Counted from the first letter of the stretch, positions 1 through 12,506 are shown. The stretch: DNA of 64,000 bases from Aquatica leii (GCA_035610365.1 CM069437.1:55452093-55516092), one strand, 5' to 3'. The notes: a model not told the origin generated them from the sequence alone. Numbers and translations: made by a program.

Positions 1-596
1 TTACCACACGACAACTTTGCATCAAGCTTATTTTACTTTGTTTGTAATTAAAACCCTATTTACATTTAACACGTTGACTGCTACAATGCCAAGACCAAAA
101 CAGTTGCTCTAGTCGCAATAATTTTTTTTAATTTAAAATTTATTAATATCGAAAACTGACTATGGAAAAAAATTGTTTATTTTGATGAGACTCCAAATGG
201 TTACACGCGGCTGCAATAGGGTGATTTTAGTGACAATAGCCGTGTCGTACAGTTTGAATCGCCTATTGCTTAGTTTGTTTTTTAACGTACATAAATGTAC
301 AAAACATTAATATACTAATTTTGTGTATTACTATCAAGTTTTACTTTTCGTTGGTATTTTTGCAAGCAGAACTTACAAATGTGTAATAGCTTTAATTCAA
401 TGCACGTTTCAAGTTTATTTAGCAAGTTTACAGCAAGCTTGCTTTAGCAAGCGTGTAAGCTTGATGCAAGCTTGAATTAAGTATCTAGTTACCACACGAC
501 AAAATAAATTTATTTTGCAAATTGCAAGTTAAAAGGAAACTTGTATGCTTGTATATCTGTTATCTGAGTTACTTACTTAAGTTTGGTCAAGCTAGC
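1..596. other. AT-rich non-coding stretch with a repeated 14-mer
   Basis: No coding potential is seen. The motif TTACCACACGACAA occurs at position 1 and again at about 488. Between them, around 415-480, several AAGCTTG/GCAAGCTT words cluster with short self-complementarity. The repeated motif may mark a repeat boundary, but I cannot assign a family. Confidence 0.35.
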
Positions 597-1680
597 ATCC
601 CGCTTTCATTTCATTTTTTAAATAATATTCCATTGTAATTAATTGTGCTTGTTTGATGCTAAATTGTACTAATATCATTTTTAATTGTGCTTCCCAATTT
701 TTTCACTTATTTTTCAAATTTTTTGCTAATTTAATTGTGTGTGTTTTTTGCTAAAATTATAAATTTTAAACGTATTCAATTTTAAATTGTTAATAAAATT
801 AAAACAAATCCAGGTAGTAACTTAACTATCAGCCCCCCGTTTTTGATTCAGTTTTTTTACAATATTTTTGCTCATCTAATTGTGCTCGTTTTGTGCTAAA
901 TGTTACTAACACTAAACTCAGCTAAGCCGATAAAAAACCGGATTCAACTTAATCGAATTTGTTTTACAATTTATTTTGTTTATTCAATTGTGCTAATATT
1001 AAATTCGTTTATTTTTTTTATTATTACTATAAAATGGTTAGATAATTAACCAACAAGGAATTGATAACCAGAATAAGGAATTGCTAAATTTAACCATAAA
1101 GTAGCTACTTTATTAAGACTGATAGATTACATTAAACATTAAATAATACACGATTTTTTTGCCAATTTACAAGTTGTATCCCGTTTTTGTTCAGAGATTT
1201 TTATCTATTTAGAATACAACACAATTAAAAATTGCATTACCACAATTTACAACAATTAAATAAGCATGAAATAGTGTAAATAATTAAAAAAACAGTGGGT
1301 TGGTTGTCATGTTAACTTCTGGATTAAAAAAAAATTAGTTTAATGTTAGTAATATTTGCACAAAACGAGCACATTTAGACGACTAAAAAATATTGTAAAA
1401 AAATTGAATAAAATTCCATTAACAATTTCAAATTAAACACAGTTAAAAATAATACAGGCACAATTGAGCACAAATAAACAAAAAAAATTGTAAAAAAGAA
1501 AAAATAAATGGGGACTAGCGTTCGTGTTAGCCCCCGGATTTGTTTAAATTTTTTTATTAATTAAGAATTAAGCACAATTAAAAATAATATTAGCACGATT
1601 TAGCACACAACGGACACAATTCATTACACTGGAATATATAATTAAAAAATTAAAGTGAGAGGCTAAATTAACTTATCAGT
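597..1680. repeat. Long imperfect inverted repeat (foldback-like element)
   Basis: The left arm (about 597-925) reappears reverse-complemented as the right arm (about 1335-1680). For example, the stretch ending CTCGTTTTGTGCTAAATGTT near 880-906 matches the complement near 1342-1372, and the stretch with TAATTGTGCTTCCC near 680-695 matches AAGCACAATTAAAAAT near 1569-1585. Arms are roughly 330 bp and AT-rich, with a spacer of about 410 bp. No coding sequence lies inside. This fits a foldback or long-TIR MITE; the exact ends and any target duplication are unresolved. Confidence 0.5.
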
Positions 1681-2820
1681 AAGTTTAATCAAGTTAGCGT
1701 TCATTAAATATTTAACAAAATAAGCTGGCGAATATGTGGAGGTTTTTAAAGGTCGACACCAAGCTTTTAGAGTACTCAACTTTACAATTTGCTAACGATA
1801 AAAAAACTGACAACGCTTTTTGGAACAAAAACATTTTTTTTTAAATGTACCTAATTCAATTTTTTATATTTGTTTTATTCTATAAATACTTATTGAACGC
1901 ATCTATTGAAAATACCATTCAAAACGATTCCGATTATGTGCATATTTTTTTTAATATGGAGGAAGTTACCAAAGATTTGTTAGAGGTTAGCTTATAACTT
2001 GGAATCATCACACTGACGTGTAAGAAGGTACAAAACGGAATCAGGTACACTATGTTTTTACCATGGATCAACGTTATTTTTGATATTCACGCAACAAATT
2101 ATAAGAATTTAGTCGTACGTTTAATTATTTCACCTATAATTTATATACCTTGGAAACGGATTGCTCTTCAATTCGAATCTTATCTAAGTGTTGACGTCAC
2201 TATACGTGATTGGTCTGAATGCATATCACTTCTTAGAAAAGGCGGAGTTCGCGAGTTCTTTCAAAATCATCAAATTGCGTTTCAAGATTACAGGAAAACC
2301 AAAAGTCCAAATAATTTTTTGTTTTGACCATTGCAATGTGTATAATGTAACTTACAGACTGAACTTTTTTTGTAAAATAACGTATTTTTCTAATTAACTG
2401 TGATAATTACAAAACGTTATTAATGAAATTGATTCAGGCTATAAAGAATCATGTAATCTTTCATTGTGCAAAATTTCATTCAAATCCGATCAGTAGTTTC
2501 GCTGAAAACTTGAAACGCAGTTTAACATTACAAACTATACGAGGAGACCAACCTTAAATGTCATTTATAAATGCTTATATTCTTGTTACCAAAACATAAT
2601 TTTAATCAAAGAATTAATTCTTAGTAACGGATTTATAACGTAAACAATTTGAAGGAAAACATGGCTTAAAAACCTTTGTCTACATTTTATTCAATAAAAT
2701 ACTTGGCATATAATATTTTTGCAAAGTTTCTATAAAGTTTAATTCTCAAGACTTATCGGTATGTTTTATGCGTGTAAAATATTTAAATGCCTTTATCAGT
2801 AAAAGTACAATCATTAATAA
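1681..2820. other. Unassigned AT-rich stretch
   Basis: A 91-codon open frame (2052-2327, +) is present. It has no recognisable domain, no supporting neighbour, and composition like its surroundings, so I do not call it a gene. Nothing else is identified here. Confidence 0.3.
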
Positions 2821-2823
2821 ATG

Positions 2824-3912
2824 TTTATGTTGCGTTTACGCATCATTGGGAAGATCTGTATAATCATGTTATTTTCTGGATACCATACGTTACCACAAAT
2901 TTCCATGTACTGGTCACAGGATGGAAACAAAGGTAAGATAAATGTGGTTAAAAAGTGTATGAGCAGAAATAAATTTCAAAATATCAAAAGAAACTTATAC
3001 TTATGTGATAACAGTTTACTTGATAAAAACGACAAGTTTGCAAAAGTGCGACCATTTTTAAACAAAATGAACCAAAAAATTTACAGTGGGGTGTATTTTT
3101 ACATAATTTATCAATTGATGAACAAATGGTGCCATATTTTGGAAAGTATTCCTGTAAAATGTTTATAAAAGGGAAGCTTGTGCGATTCGGCTGCAAATTA
3201 CACTAGTATTTGTTTTGCTGTTGTATATTTATTTAAAGCCATACCATATGGAGGAGTACTGCCAAAGAACGCTAAGAGTGTCCTTGGATTTGGCGGAAAA
3301 ATAGTAATAGATTTACTTGAAATTATTTCAAATCCTTGGAACCATAAATTATTTTTTGACAATTTTTTTTCGTCGTACAAATTATTTGTTTACTTAAAAA
3401 ATAAAGAAGTTTTTGCTACTGGGACAATAAGAGACAATAGAACTAACCATTGTCCTATTGAAAGTGTAAAAAGTATAAGTAAATTTAGAAAAGGCTGCTT
3501 AGGACGATGTGCCAAAAGTGTCATTCCTCAACCTAATGTGGTTACTCAATATAATAAATTCACATTATTGCTGTGTCTGAACCTAAAGTTAGAAGAAGAT
3601 GTAAGTTGCGCAAAAGTAAGACTATTAAGCACTGCGAAAAATGTAAAGTGCATCTTCATGTTAATGCTTCAAGCAATATCATGAAAACTTGACTTTAGTG
3701 TTCTTCCCAACGTTGCGCAAACGCAACGTATTAAGTTATTACTTTTTGAGTATTTTTTATAGATTTACTTATAACGTGTAATTGTAAAATGTATTTTTAT
3801 CATTAATTAATAATAATTTTGACATTAGTACTATTAAATAATTTAGTTTAAAAAAATACTGTTTTATTCCGGTTCACATATGTTCCCAATGTTGCGTAAA
3901 CGCATCATGGAT
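2824..3912 (+). mobile_element. piggyBac-like transposase relic (copy 1) with palindromic subterminal motifs
   Basis: The plus strand encodes broken pieces of the piggyBac DDE transposase (DDE_Tnp_1_7). The first frame (from about 2866) carries the FSGYHTLPQ...YWS and KKCMSRNKFQ signatures followed by LCDNSLLDKNDKFAKVRP. A shift then gives SIDEQMVPYFGKYSC (first catalytic Asp region, about 3110-3155). Another shift gives FGGKIVIDLLE and FFDNFFSSYKLF (second Asp, about 3350-3390). A Cys/His-rich tail (CKLRKS...CEKCKVHLH) ends near 3680. At least two frameshifts and internal stops make it dead. Related palindromic words (GTTGCGYAAACGCA) bracket it at about 2828, 3710 and 3892; the left one directly abuts coding sequence, so the N-terminus appears deleted. 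Confidence 0.8.
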
Positions 3913-5250
3913 TTTATTTGATATCAAATTTTTTTTTTTAAATTGCATTTGTTAAATTACCATAAGAAGACTGCTTTAAATAAGAAATAATAAGGAATAA
4001 TAACAATTTTTCAATTTTTCGAATCTTGGGAGGTAATGGGTTAAACGATGTTCTTAAGTATGAAAGTCTTATGAGTACGATTTCGATCTTTATACGTCTG
4101 CGATTATGGAAACTACGATCTACGGTTATCAATTTTATTGATTTAAAAGGCAAGATATCAATCAAATCTTCGTGAAAGAATAAATATACGATTTACGGAA
4201 ATTGCATCATATTGCATCATCTCAATGAGTCACATGATGACCACACCCTAATAGGAAGTTGCGCAATTCGTAAGTGATAAAAACCTTCAAGGACACGTAT
4301 GTAAATAATCTGTAATTATTAGTTTTAAGTTAAGTTTTGTTTTTGGTTTCAATATTTAACCCATCATAGATAAAAAAATATTGTGGCGTCCAAATTTATA
4401 AAACTTTTGTGTTTATCAAATTGAAAATTATTAATGTTAAGTAACGTAAGAATTCCCACGACTCTAATTTAATAAATATGAAAATTTCTCATTGCTCTTA
4501 TGTAGTTTGTTTTTAATGTGTTTTGAATAAATATTTTTGTGAGCTGGCTGGTGCATTAATTCATTTATTAGTTATGCGTTTGTTTTATGTTAAAGTAAAT
4601 TACGTAGGTAACTGAAGAATGTTACAACGCGTCTATAGATACGCTTGGTTTTCTGGTAGATAGAAGATTTGAAATGATCGATGGGTCGTCCGTACACGGA
4701 GAGAAATGTTTTCAGATATTATTCGTAAGACCCACAACTTAGGCGTAATTTAAGCATAAAATACAACTACTACTAGCTATTCTTAAATTTATAAACCATC
4801 GGTATAATTTGTGAATAGTCATGATGGCATCTATAATGATTATAATGCACAACTTATGGAGTAAACGATTTTATTATACGTGCGTAATAATCATATCTTT
4901 ATGAATAATACTCACAATGATCATATTAAGAATAAAATTTTAACCAGGTAATCATAATATGTGATTTAAGTCACATCTGTTATGATTACAATGCACATCC
5001 AGTAACGAATTATTTTCATAATGTATGCTTAATTATTACATATTTATGTTTTATTTTTGTATTTTTGAGACTTTAGCGGCCATGATTTTTTAACAAATAA
5101 ATATTTTCGGGTTTGAACCGCGTTCCATATTTACACTTTTAACAAAATTTATAAAACTTGGAAAACTTACAAACTCTGAAAAATTTACAATGTTTGACGT
5201 TTTGACAGTCATTTCGCTGTCTTCTTAAAAAAAACTGAAACTGAAGATAT
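3913..5250. other. Unassigned AT-rich stretch with short internal repeats
   Basis: No gene is recognised. A related unit of about 28 bp (CATCTATAATGATTATAATG at about 4833 and CATCTGTTATGATTACAATG at about 4974) is repeated, with partial inverted matches between the two copies. This may be part of a degraded MITE. Confidence 0.3.
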
Positions 5251-5267
5251 AGAATCCTGACAAACCT

Positions 5268-6883
5268 TTATATTACGCTATCCGGGTCAGTGGTTCGTGA
5301 CGGTTTCGATTCATTAGTTTTCCGGAACATGTTTTTCCATATTGGCGCTAGATCGATTCCATTATCCCTATTAAAATTGTCGTACTTCTGGATTTCAATG
5401 GCTTTTCTGTATAGTCTAGGCCAGAAGTTTTGGAATTTAGCCAACATTGTTGCCTCTTCAAATTTTATCGTATGACCAGTGTCTAAAAAATGTTTCGCAA
5501 CAGAAGAACTTGTGTTATGTTTCTTTGTATCCGACTTATGTTCATTTAATCTAGTCCCGTTTGTCCTATGTAAGCCATCCCACGCGAACAAGGGATGTGG
5601 TAGACCGCTGGTTCCTCAAGTGGTGCTTTTGTTTCTTTTGATTTTGAGAAATTGGCGGCTATTTTATTTGTTGCTTACTTTGATATTTTTCTCTTTAAGT
5701 ATCCTGGCTATTTTATCCGTGCAGCCTTTTATGTAAAAAAGGAAGGAAGTTGCCACGAGGTCCTCCTTCTTTGGTTTTTTCTTACTGTGTTTGTTAATTG
5801 CTCGATATATGTCTGCTTTTCTGAAACCGTTTTTTAGTAAGGCGTTTGTTAGGTGACCTAGCTCGGTCTTTAAGGTGTTTGGTTCACTGATCGCTTTGGC
5901 CCTGTGTACTAAAGTTTTTAGAACTGCAAACTTCTGAGCTGGATGATGATGTAATTTGGCGTTGAGGTATCTGTCAGTATGTGTCGGTTTTCTATATACT
6001 TGGTGTCCATAGTGACCAGTACGTCCAAAAACGGAATGCTTCTGTTTGTTTCTTTTTCCATGGTGAATTTGATATTGAAATCTAACTGGTTGATGTGATT
6101 CAGAAAGTTGTGTAGTGTTTCTGCTCCATGAGACCAAATTACAAATGTGTCGTCCATATAACGTAGCCAGCATTTTGATTTGAGGGTATCGGTTTCTAAT
6201 GCTCTTTCTTCAAAATCCTCCATAAATATATTGGCGATGACTGAAAAAAGTGGTGATCCCATAGCTGCCTCTTCAATTTGTTTCTATACAATATTGTTGA
6301 ATGAGAAGTACGTAGAATTTAAACATAGCTCAATTAGTCCGTTAAGCTGCTCATCCAAATCCGTTTTTTGTAATTTGGTCTTGATGATCTCCAGTGCTGT
6401 TTGTAGTGGCACTTTTCACATCAAAACTGACTAAAATGTCTTTTGATTTCAATTAAATTTCTTTAATTCTTGAGACGAAGTGCTGGGAATTCCTTACGTG
6501 ATGGATACTTTTTCCCGTAAGCGGTTGTAAAATGGTACATAAATATTTAGCCAGAGGATGAGTGGCTGAACCTGTAACACTCACAATTGGGCGAAACGGT
6601 ACCCTTGGTTTGTGGATTTTTAGAAAGCCCTAAAGGTGCGGCATCCTGGTGTCTGTAGGAATTAGTCGTCTCTTTTGATGTTCCGGGATCGTGCTTGCGG
6701 ATTTTACAGCGGCCGAAACCTTTCTTTCTAGAGGTTTTATTGGATTCCTCTTCAATGGTTTGTACGCCTAATCTTGTAGCAAAGTATCGATTTTTTCAAT
6801 ATAGTTGTTGGTGTTCATGATTACAGAAGCATTTCCTTTATCAGCTGCTAATACAGTGATTTCTTTGTTGGCCTTAGTTGAAA
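5268..6883 (-). mobile_element. Penelope-like element relic 1 (RT plus GIY-YIG)
   Basis: On the minus strand, from about 6883 downward, fragments follow the order of a Penelope-like RT: ADKGNASVIMN, FLKIHKPRVPFRPIVS (about 6590-6640), PLAKYL, NSQHFVS, SFDVKS (about 6425), MGSPL (6240-6262), the catalytic RYMDDTFVIW (about 6130-6160), FLDVLV, then VYRKPTHTDRYLN (about 5960-5995). The GIY-YIG endonuclease follows as VYHIPCSRGMAYIGQTG (about 5545-5605) and, after a frameshift, SSVAKHFLDTGHTIKFEEA (to 5268). In-frame stops and at least three frameshifts break it. The 5' end is lost where a gypsy relic begins in the opposite orientation. Such elements copy themselves by target-primed reverse transcription; this copy is inactive. 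Confidence 0.88.
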
Positions 6884-8590
6884 AAAAAACTACTTGTTGG
6901 CAGAACTTTAATACGAGTGAAAAACGCGATGCCAGTGAATATTGAATGTCAACTCTTATCCAGTTACGTTGAAAAAGACCAATGCAGGTTAATATTTCAA
7001 ATTATGAGATGCGTGAATAATAAAGATACGTCGCCGAAGAAGTGTCCACAACATCTATTAGACATTTTTACCTCCAAGTGCTAAATTCTCAGCCAAAGCT
7101 AGCTGGCTAATGTGAAAATGTTGATCTTACAATATCAAAATCTGTTCGCACTAAAAAGTGGTTTCAAAAGAAAAACTAATGTGGCGAAACATAAAATTAA
7201 TACCGAAGACACTGGACCAATACGACAACATCCACGCCGACTTCCTTTGGCGGAAAAGTAACCAAACAAACAATTATAGATATAGATAAAAAAGGTGTGA
7301 TTTAAACCTTTAAATAGCCCATGGGCGCTCCTAGAGATACTCGTAAAAACAAAGATCAACAATGTTTTACGTATACTACAGATAACTTAATGACGTGACC
7401 AAAACAAGCAGCTACTCTTTACCAAGAATTGACGATACGTTAGACACCCTGTCAAGATCTTAGTGGTTTTCCACGTTGGATTTAAACACTGGTTACTGGC
7501 AAGTACAATTAGAACCTAAGGATCGTGAAAAACAGTTTTTACGATTGAAATTGGCTTGAGGCGGTTTACTGTGTAACGTTCTTGCAACGTTCGAGCGTTT
7601 GATGGAAATTATTTTGAGCGGATTTTCTTGGAGGACGTGTTTGGTTTATTTAGACGACGTGTTCGTGGTTGCAAAGTCGTTTAAAGAACACATAAACTGC
7701 TTGAAAGAAGTATTCCAACGACTGTGTGGGCTAATCTAAAATTAAACCCAAACAAGTGCCACGTATTTAGCAAAGAAGTTAATACCTTAACCACGTCGTA
7801 TCTAGAGATAGAGTAAAAGATTACCTAGACAAAATACGAGAAGTGTCACCATGGTAAAAATCAATTGACAAACATCAGGTCCGAAGTTTCCTTAGGTCTT
7901 ATAGACGATTTGTACCCGGATTTGCCAATGTTGTAAAATTTTTAACAAAACTGACCGAAAAAAGAGTAGAATTTAGATGGAATGGAAACTGCGAAAACGT
8001 TTTCCATCAACTAAAACAGGTCTTAGTTACTTTCCCGATTTTAAGTTATCAAAGAAAAGATGGAAACTTTGTTTTGGATACCAATGCAAGTAATCTGGCT
8101 ATAAGTTTCACAAGTGCAAGATGAAAGAAAAAAAGTCATTGCGTATTTCATTAAAGTTACCAGTCGTCAAGTCCTTAGAACACTTCTACAAATATTTGTA
8201 CAGACGAAACACCACACTTTAAAATGGCTATTGCAGTTCCGTAATCTGGAAAGACAAGTAGCAAGATGGATCGAGGAGAGACTGCAAGAGTATGACATTA
8301 ACACAGAACACCGTGCCGGAAGTAATCATCCGAACGCTGATGCCTTGTCCAGAACACCATATCCGGCAAACTACAGTTATTGTTCGCGACTTGAAGAAAA
8401 GGTCAAATTCCTTCAAAAAACTGTTATTCAAGTTCAGGTTCAAACCAGAGTAATAACTAGTAGGTTCATAAATCAAGTCGAAGGAATGGACTTCGATATT
8501 TTTATAAGCTTATACGGAGGTCCTGCTCTAAAAACAAAAAGATTACGCTATCTCACATTACGTGAGCGAGGATCTTTATATGTCTAGAAA
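6878..8590 (+). mobile_element. Ty3/gypsy pol relic 1 (linker, RT, RNase H)
   Basis: Plus-strand fragments in gypsy pol order are: GRTLIRVKNAMPV (linker upstream of RT, from 6894), a PIRQHPRRLPLAEK-type segment (about 7215-7260), WFSTLDLNTGYWQVQLEPKD (about 7462-7520), a CLVYLDDVFVV-type catalytic region at about 7635-7670, LKLNPNKCHVF (about 7735-7770) and a thumb/tether segment. RNase H follows with KVIAYF, LKWLLQFRNLE and EHRAGSNHPNADALSR (8220-8360). Frameshifts and stops interrupt it several times. No integrase or LTR is recognisable downstream. It meets the Penelope-like relic tail-to-head at about 6880. Confidence 0.85.
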
Positions 8591-9340
8591 GGTTGCAGTC
8601 GTATTTTAAAAAAAAGTTTGGACGGATAGATAAACTACAAAGACAGCAACCGGCGTTTGGAAAGGTTTTAAGACTGCGTGATGGCCAACGTTTTATTTTT
8701 TATTTGGTGACCAAGAAGTACTCACGTGCAAAACCGTAATACGATAGTCAGTGGCCAGCACTATAGAATTTCAAGAGATAAACGGAGTTTCACAATATTA
8801 AGAAATTGACAGTACAGAAGCTTGGTTGTGGCTTAGATTAACTGAATTGAAGGACAGTTTGAAATATGTTGGACGTCGTCTTCCAAGGATCAGACATTCA
8901 AGTGTTGGTCTGCAGCTACCATCCAAGTAGAATATCGGGTCAGAAAGAATTCATTGACTACTATTTTTATGCTCAAGAAATGGAGATAGCTATCGCTACG
9001 ATAGTTTCTATCGGTGTCCCGTCCAGATTATTGTTTTGGAACAGAACAGTCTTAAGAAGGTGGCAGTTCTCGAAGTTATTGTCAAATTCGTGACAATTAG
9101 CGAAAAATGTTAGGCATTCTAGAGACAGATAACAATAATATATAAAAACGATTCAAAAGAAGCTGGAGTTCAGTTTTTTCGAATTGAATGGAGAAGAAGA
9201 TTTTGTTGGTTTAAAATAAATAAATGATTAACTGTGTCCGAAGATAAATAAATGGAGTGCTGGTGAAACATAAATACGTCGCATACATGTGGTTGAATAA
9301 ACAAGTATCAGTTTTTGATAACAATAAAAAGTGCGTACTT
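8591..9340. other. Unassigned; possible 3' remains of the gypsy relic
   Basis: A 75-codon frame (8866-9093, +) contains LVCSYHPSRISGQKEF but matches no family I recognise. The stretch follows the RNase H directly, so it may be decayed pol sequence. No LTR-like end is seen. Confidence 0.25.
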
Positions 9341-10626
9341 CCCAGTAAACACGGATTGAAACTGTTACAGTCACAAAATTAAAACAATTGTTTCAATACG
9401 TTGTTTCGTGTTAGTTCCATTTTTATATCATTTACATGTAACTGACAGTGAATAAATTGAAAGAGTTCCGATTTTTCACAATCAGTTTTGAACCGTTTCA
9501 GTACTTGCAATTTTTTTCCCATAATCAGCAACCGGTTAAAAACTGATTTGTTAAATCCGAATATTTTTTGAATAACTAGAATTGCTTCAAGATCGATTAA
9601 ATAAGATTGAATTATTTTCAAAACAGTAGAATCGTTCTAGGAAAAACGAATACTTTGTAATTAGTCAGCACTAGTCGTTGGTATACTTTTGATTACTGTC
9701 GTCAACGCTTGCGCTGCAAATTGATATCTTTTCACTTGTTCGGTTGTAGTTTGATAAGTGATGCTGTGTGTACAATTACGAAATGGAACAATAAACGGTA
9801 AGTCGAAGCATTTTATCATAATCCATAAATGTAATCAATATTATTATCATTTGTGTTCTTTATGTATCATGTTTTAATTTGTATAAAAAATAATGTAAAT
9901 TAACACATGGTTGCCTAAAGGTAGATTATTGCATAAATCTGATGATACTTTAAGATTTATAATTACAGTTCAATGCTTCAAGTTTTCTATACGATTATGT
10001 ACAGCTAAAGGTATTCACAGTGTTTTTATAACTTTCTTATGATTGCTAAATTGATATTTATATTAAGTTTGTGTTGTTTTTGATTTAAAAAATGTGATTA
10101 ATTTTGTGTAACTCTATGATTATGTATGTATATAAACAAAATATTTATTTCTATATTACAGATGCGGTTAAAAGTTGCTACCCAACAGTAACTGATGCAG
10201 TTTTCGAGGCTTCCGTGAAAAGACCACATCAAAGAAAGTTGCAATATGTAAAAAACTCAATGTGATATTGTATTTAAAAATATTTATTGTGCAATAAAAT
10301 TTGATACGTGCATTCGAAAATGTATTATTATATTATTGAAAGAATTGTTTTAGTTCATTATTGAAACAAAAAAATCATACATGTATCGATCATTTAGTAT
10401 CAGTTCAAGAACGAAGCTTTTAAAACGTAAACCGAATGCAACATTTAGTTTGCAACAGATTTGAATTTAAAATACCGAAACTATACTGATTCAAATAAGT
10501 GAAACAGCGATGGACTTATAGCTATTTTATTGCAGTTAGGTTTCTTTTATGTTTGAAACAAGAGTGAATCATAAATTTTTTGTTTTGAAACTGTTACTAA
10601 ACTTTATCAATTTTGTGTTTACTGGG
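9341..10626. mobile_element. 1.29-kb element with 12-bp perfect terminal inverted repeats
   Basis: CCCAGTAAACAC at 9341-9352 is exactly reverse-complemented as GTGTTTACTGGG at 10615-10626. Looser inverted similarity (GAAACTGTTAC words) continues inside both ends. No convincing target duplication is visible (left flank ...GTACTT, right flank TTAGTAC...), so the superfamily stays open. Inside, a GTAAGT donor (9799) and a pyrimidine-poor TTACAG acceptor (ending 10161) would join two short blocks. The second reads DAVKSCYPTVTDAVFEAS and on to a stop at 10265, with an AATAAA about 30 bp later. This could be a non-autonomous DNA transposon carrying the 3' end of a spliced gene. The spliced reading is inference. 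Confidence 0.5.
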
Positions 10627-11040
10627 TTAGTACATAGTACATAAGTTAACGTAAGTGTTTTTCTTAAATATTATTAAATTTAATTAGTTACGTGTAGTTC
10701 TAATTGTGTAAATATTTGTTTATAAATAAATTAGTTTAAAAATTCTTTCCAATATCGAATTATTTTTAGATTTTTTTTTGTTTTTAATATGTAAAGAAGT
10801 CTTCAAATATCTTTTTATGAAATAAATGCTAGTTTTAAATTTCTCTTCTTTGTTTTTCCAACATACGAAAAATTGCAATAACATGGCACTCAGAGCAATT
10901 AATAGAGTACATTTTTTGCTAATGTTTATACACTAAACATACCTTTTGGTAAGTTGGCAATATTTTTTTTTGCTGAACAAAAGAAACTTTTATTTAGATA
11001 AACATACTTTGATGATCACATAATCTTTATTGTACCTATA
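10627..11040. other. Unassigned AT-rich stretch
   Basis: No coding or repeat structure is recognised between the inverted-repeat element and the dispersed repeat that follows. Confidence 0.3.
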
Positions 11041-11890
11041 GCATATGTACAAATGTTAAAAATAGCAAACAAAACAAACATATTTTAATACACAACAAAT
11101 TATATTTTTTTTTAGAAAATTCAAAAAAATTACTGTTCTAACAGATAATAACAATATTAAATCAAAATTCTCAAGCTGCAAAAAATCAAAAACACTGCCT
11201 ATTTTTAAATTGTTTCGAAATTCGAAAAATGTAAAAGTTACATTCGCAAAATGTAACGTGGCTTCAAACAAAAAAAAATTGATCTAATTTCTTTTTAAAA
11301 AGACCCGGAAAACACGCAAAAAAAGTTTTTTTAGTAGAAAAGGGCGATACATTTTAATGTGTCTTATGTTTCATCTTAGTCTAAAACACAAGAAAAACAA
11401 TACAATTTCTCTTATACATATGAAGTTATTATTGTTCTTGTTATAATTGTTAATTTTGCATTCAATTTTTTTTTTGAGTTACGACAAGTAATGAGGTTGT
11501 TAACTTTTGCAAACACGATTTTATTTTGTTGTCTGCTGTTTTGCATCATTTGTTTTCTACTTTCTACTTGCCTCAGTAGATTTATTGCTTGATACAAACA
11601 ATGTGTCTTCAATTCACACGTTGGTTGTTGGCATATATGAATCTTATTTTACTTTATATTTGTAAAATATGTTTTTTTGGTATGAATTTTTTTATGCAGT
11701 ATTTATTTTATACTGCAATTAAAAACGTACTTAAATTTTGTATTGTTAACATCAATTACCTACCTATTCTTTTATAAAATGCTTTAATGTTTAAACTTTT
11801 TAGGTACATACTGTTAATTTGTTACTTATATACTATTTTGGCTTTAAACGGCCTATGTAATTTATTAAAACAATATAAATAAACTAAGTT
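11041..11890. repeat. Dispersed repeat family A, copy 1
   Basis: This stretch aligns by eye, in the same orientation, with 31950-33150. Shared landmarks include AACAGATAATAA...AAATCAAAATT, then TAATGAGGTTGTTAACTTTT against TGATGAGGTTTTTAACATTT, and GCACGTTGGTTGTTGGCATAT-type words near 11617. It is moderately diverged, AT-rich and without a conserved open frame. Nothing assigns it to a known superfamily. Confidence 0.5.
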
Positions 11891-11904
11891 CTGCCAGGTT
11901 AGGG

Positions 11905-12030
11905 CAATGATTCCCAAAGTGATCTATATCGACCCCCAGGGGTCCATGACAACCTGCAAGGAGTCTACGTCAGCGAAAAAAAAAATGGGGGCTCATGAAA
12001 TGAAAATGGGGGTCCACGATAGTGGATCTC
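11905..12030. mobile_element. hAT-type terminal fragment
   Basis: The sequence beginning CAATGATTCCCAAAGTGATC and continuing into a run of GACCCCCAGGGGTCC resembles the terminal region of insect and vertebrate hAT (Buster/ZBED-type) elements, which commonly start CAGTGNTTCCCAAAGT. Only one end is seen and no transposase is nearby. The family is assigned from motif resemblance alone. Confidence 0.45.
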
Positions 12031-12506
12031 AACATACACTGATAGTACCTATTTACTTACATTATACTATCTTATAATATAAAAACATATACATTATTTA
12101 TAAAAGTACCTATGCAATAAAAAATTTATTATATATGTTTATAAAATTGTGTAAGTTGTAGGATGTAAGCATTCGCTTTATGGTCGCAATACATTTTAAA
12201 CTTGCACATAATGATATACCAGTATCATCTTGTTACAAGCATACGTGCTTTCTAATAAAAGCTTTAAGTGCAACAATTTTACAAAAAAATATATGGAATT
12301 TTTTTGCACGAGCAGCACTGCTTTTGTTGTTTAGTTTTTTTTGTTTTGTATATTTATTTATACTACAAACGTAAAATGCTGTACTTTTTTGACAATGTTT
12401 TATCAGAGCTGAAGTCCTGTAATTCGGTGGCAGAGAATTTCTCAATCAATAAATTTAGAGTTAAAGAACTAAACACAATCATGATTTAAACTTAAACAAT
12501 TTTATA
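12031..12506. other. Unassigned AT-rich stretch
   Basis: Short open frames on both strands (12180-12489) overlap each other and show no domain. No repeat partner was recognised for most of it. Confidence 0.25.

Noticed and set aside
2052..2327. 91-codon frame as a small gene
   Set aside because: No recognisable motif and an overlapping alternative frame of similar quality; composition is the same as surrounding non-coding DNA.
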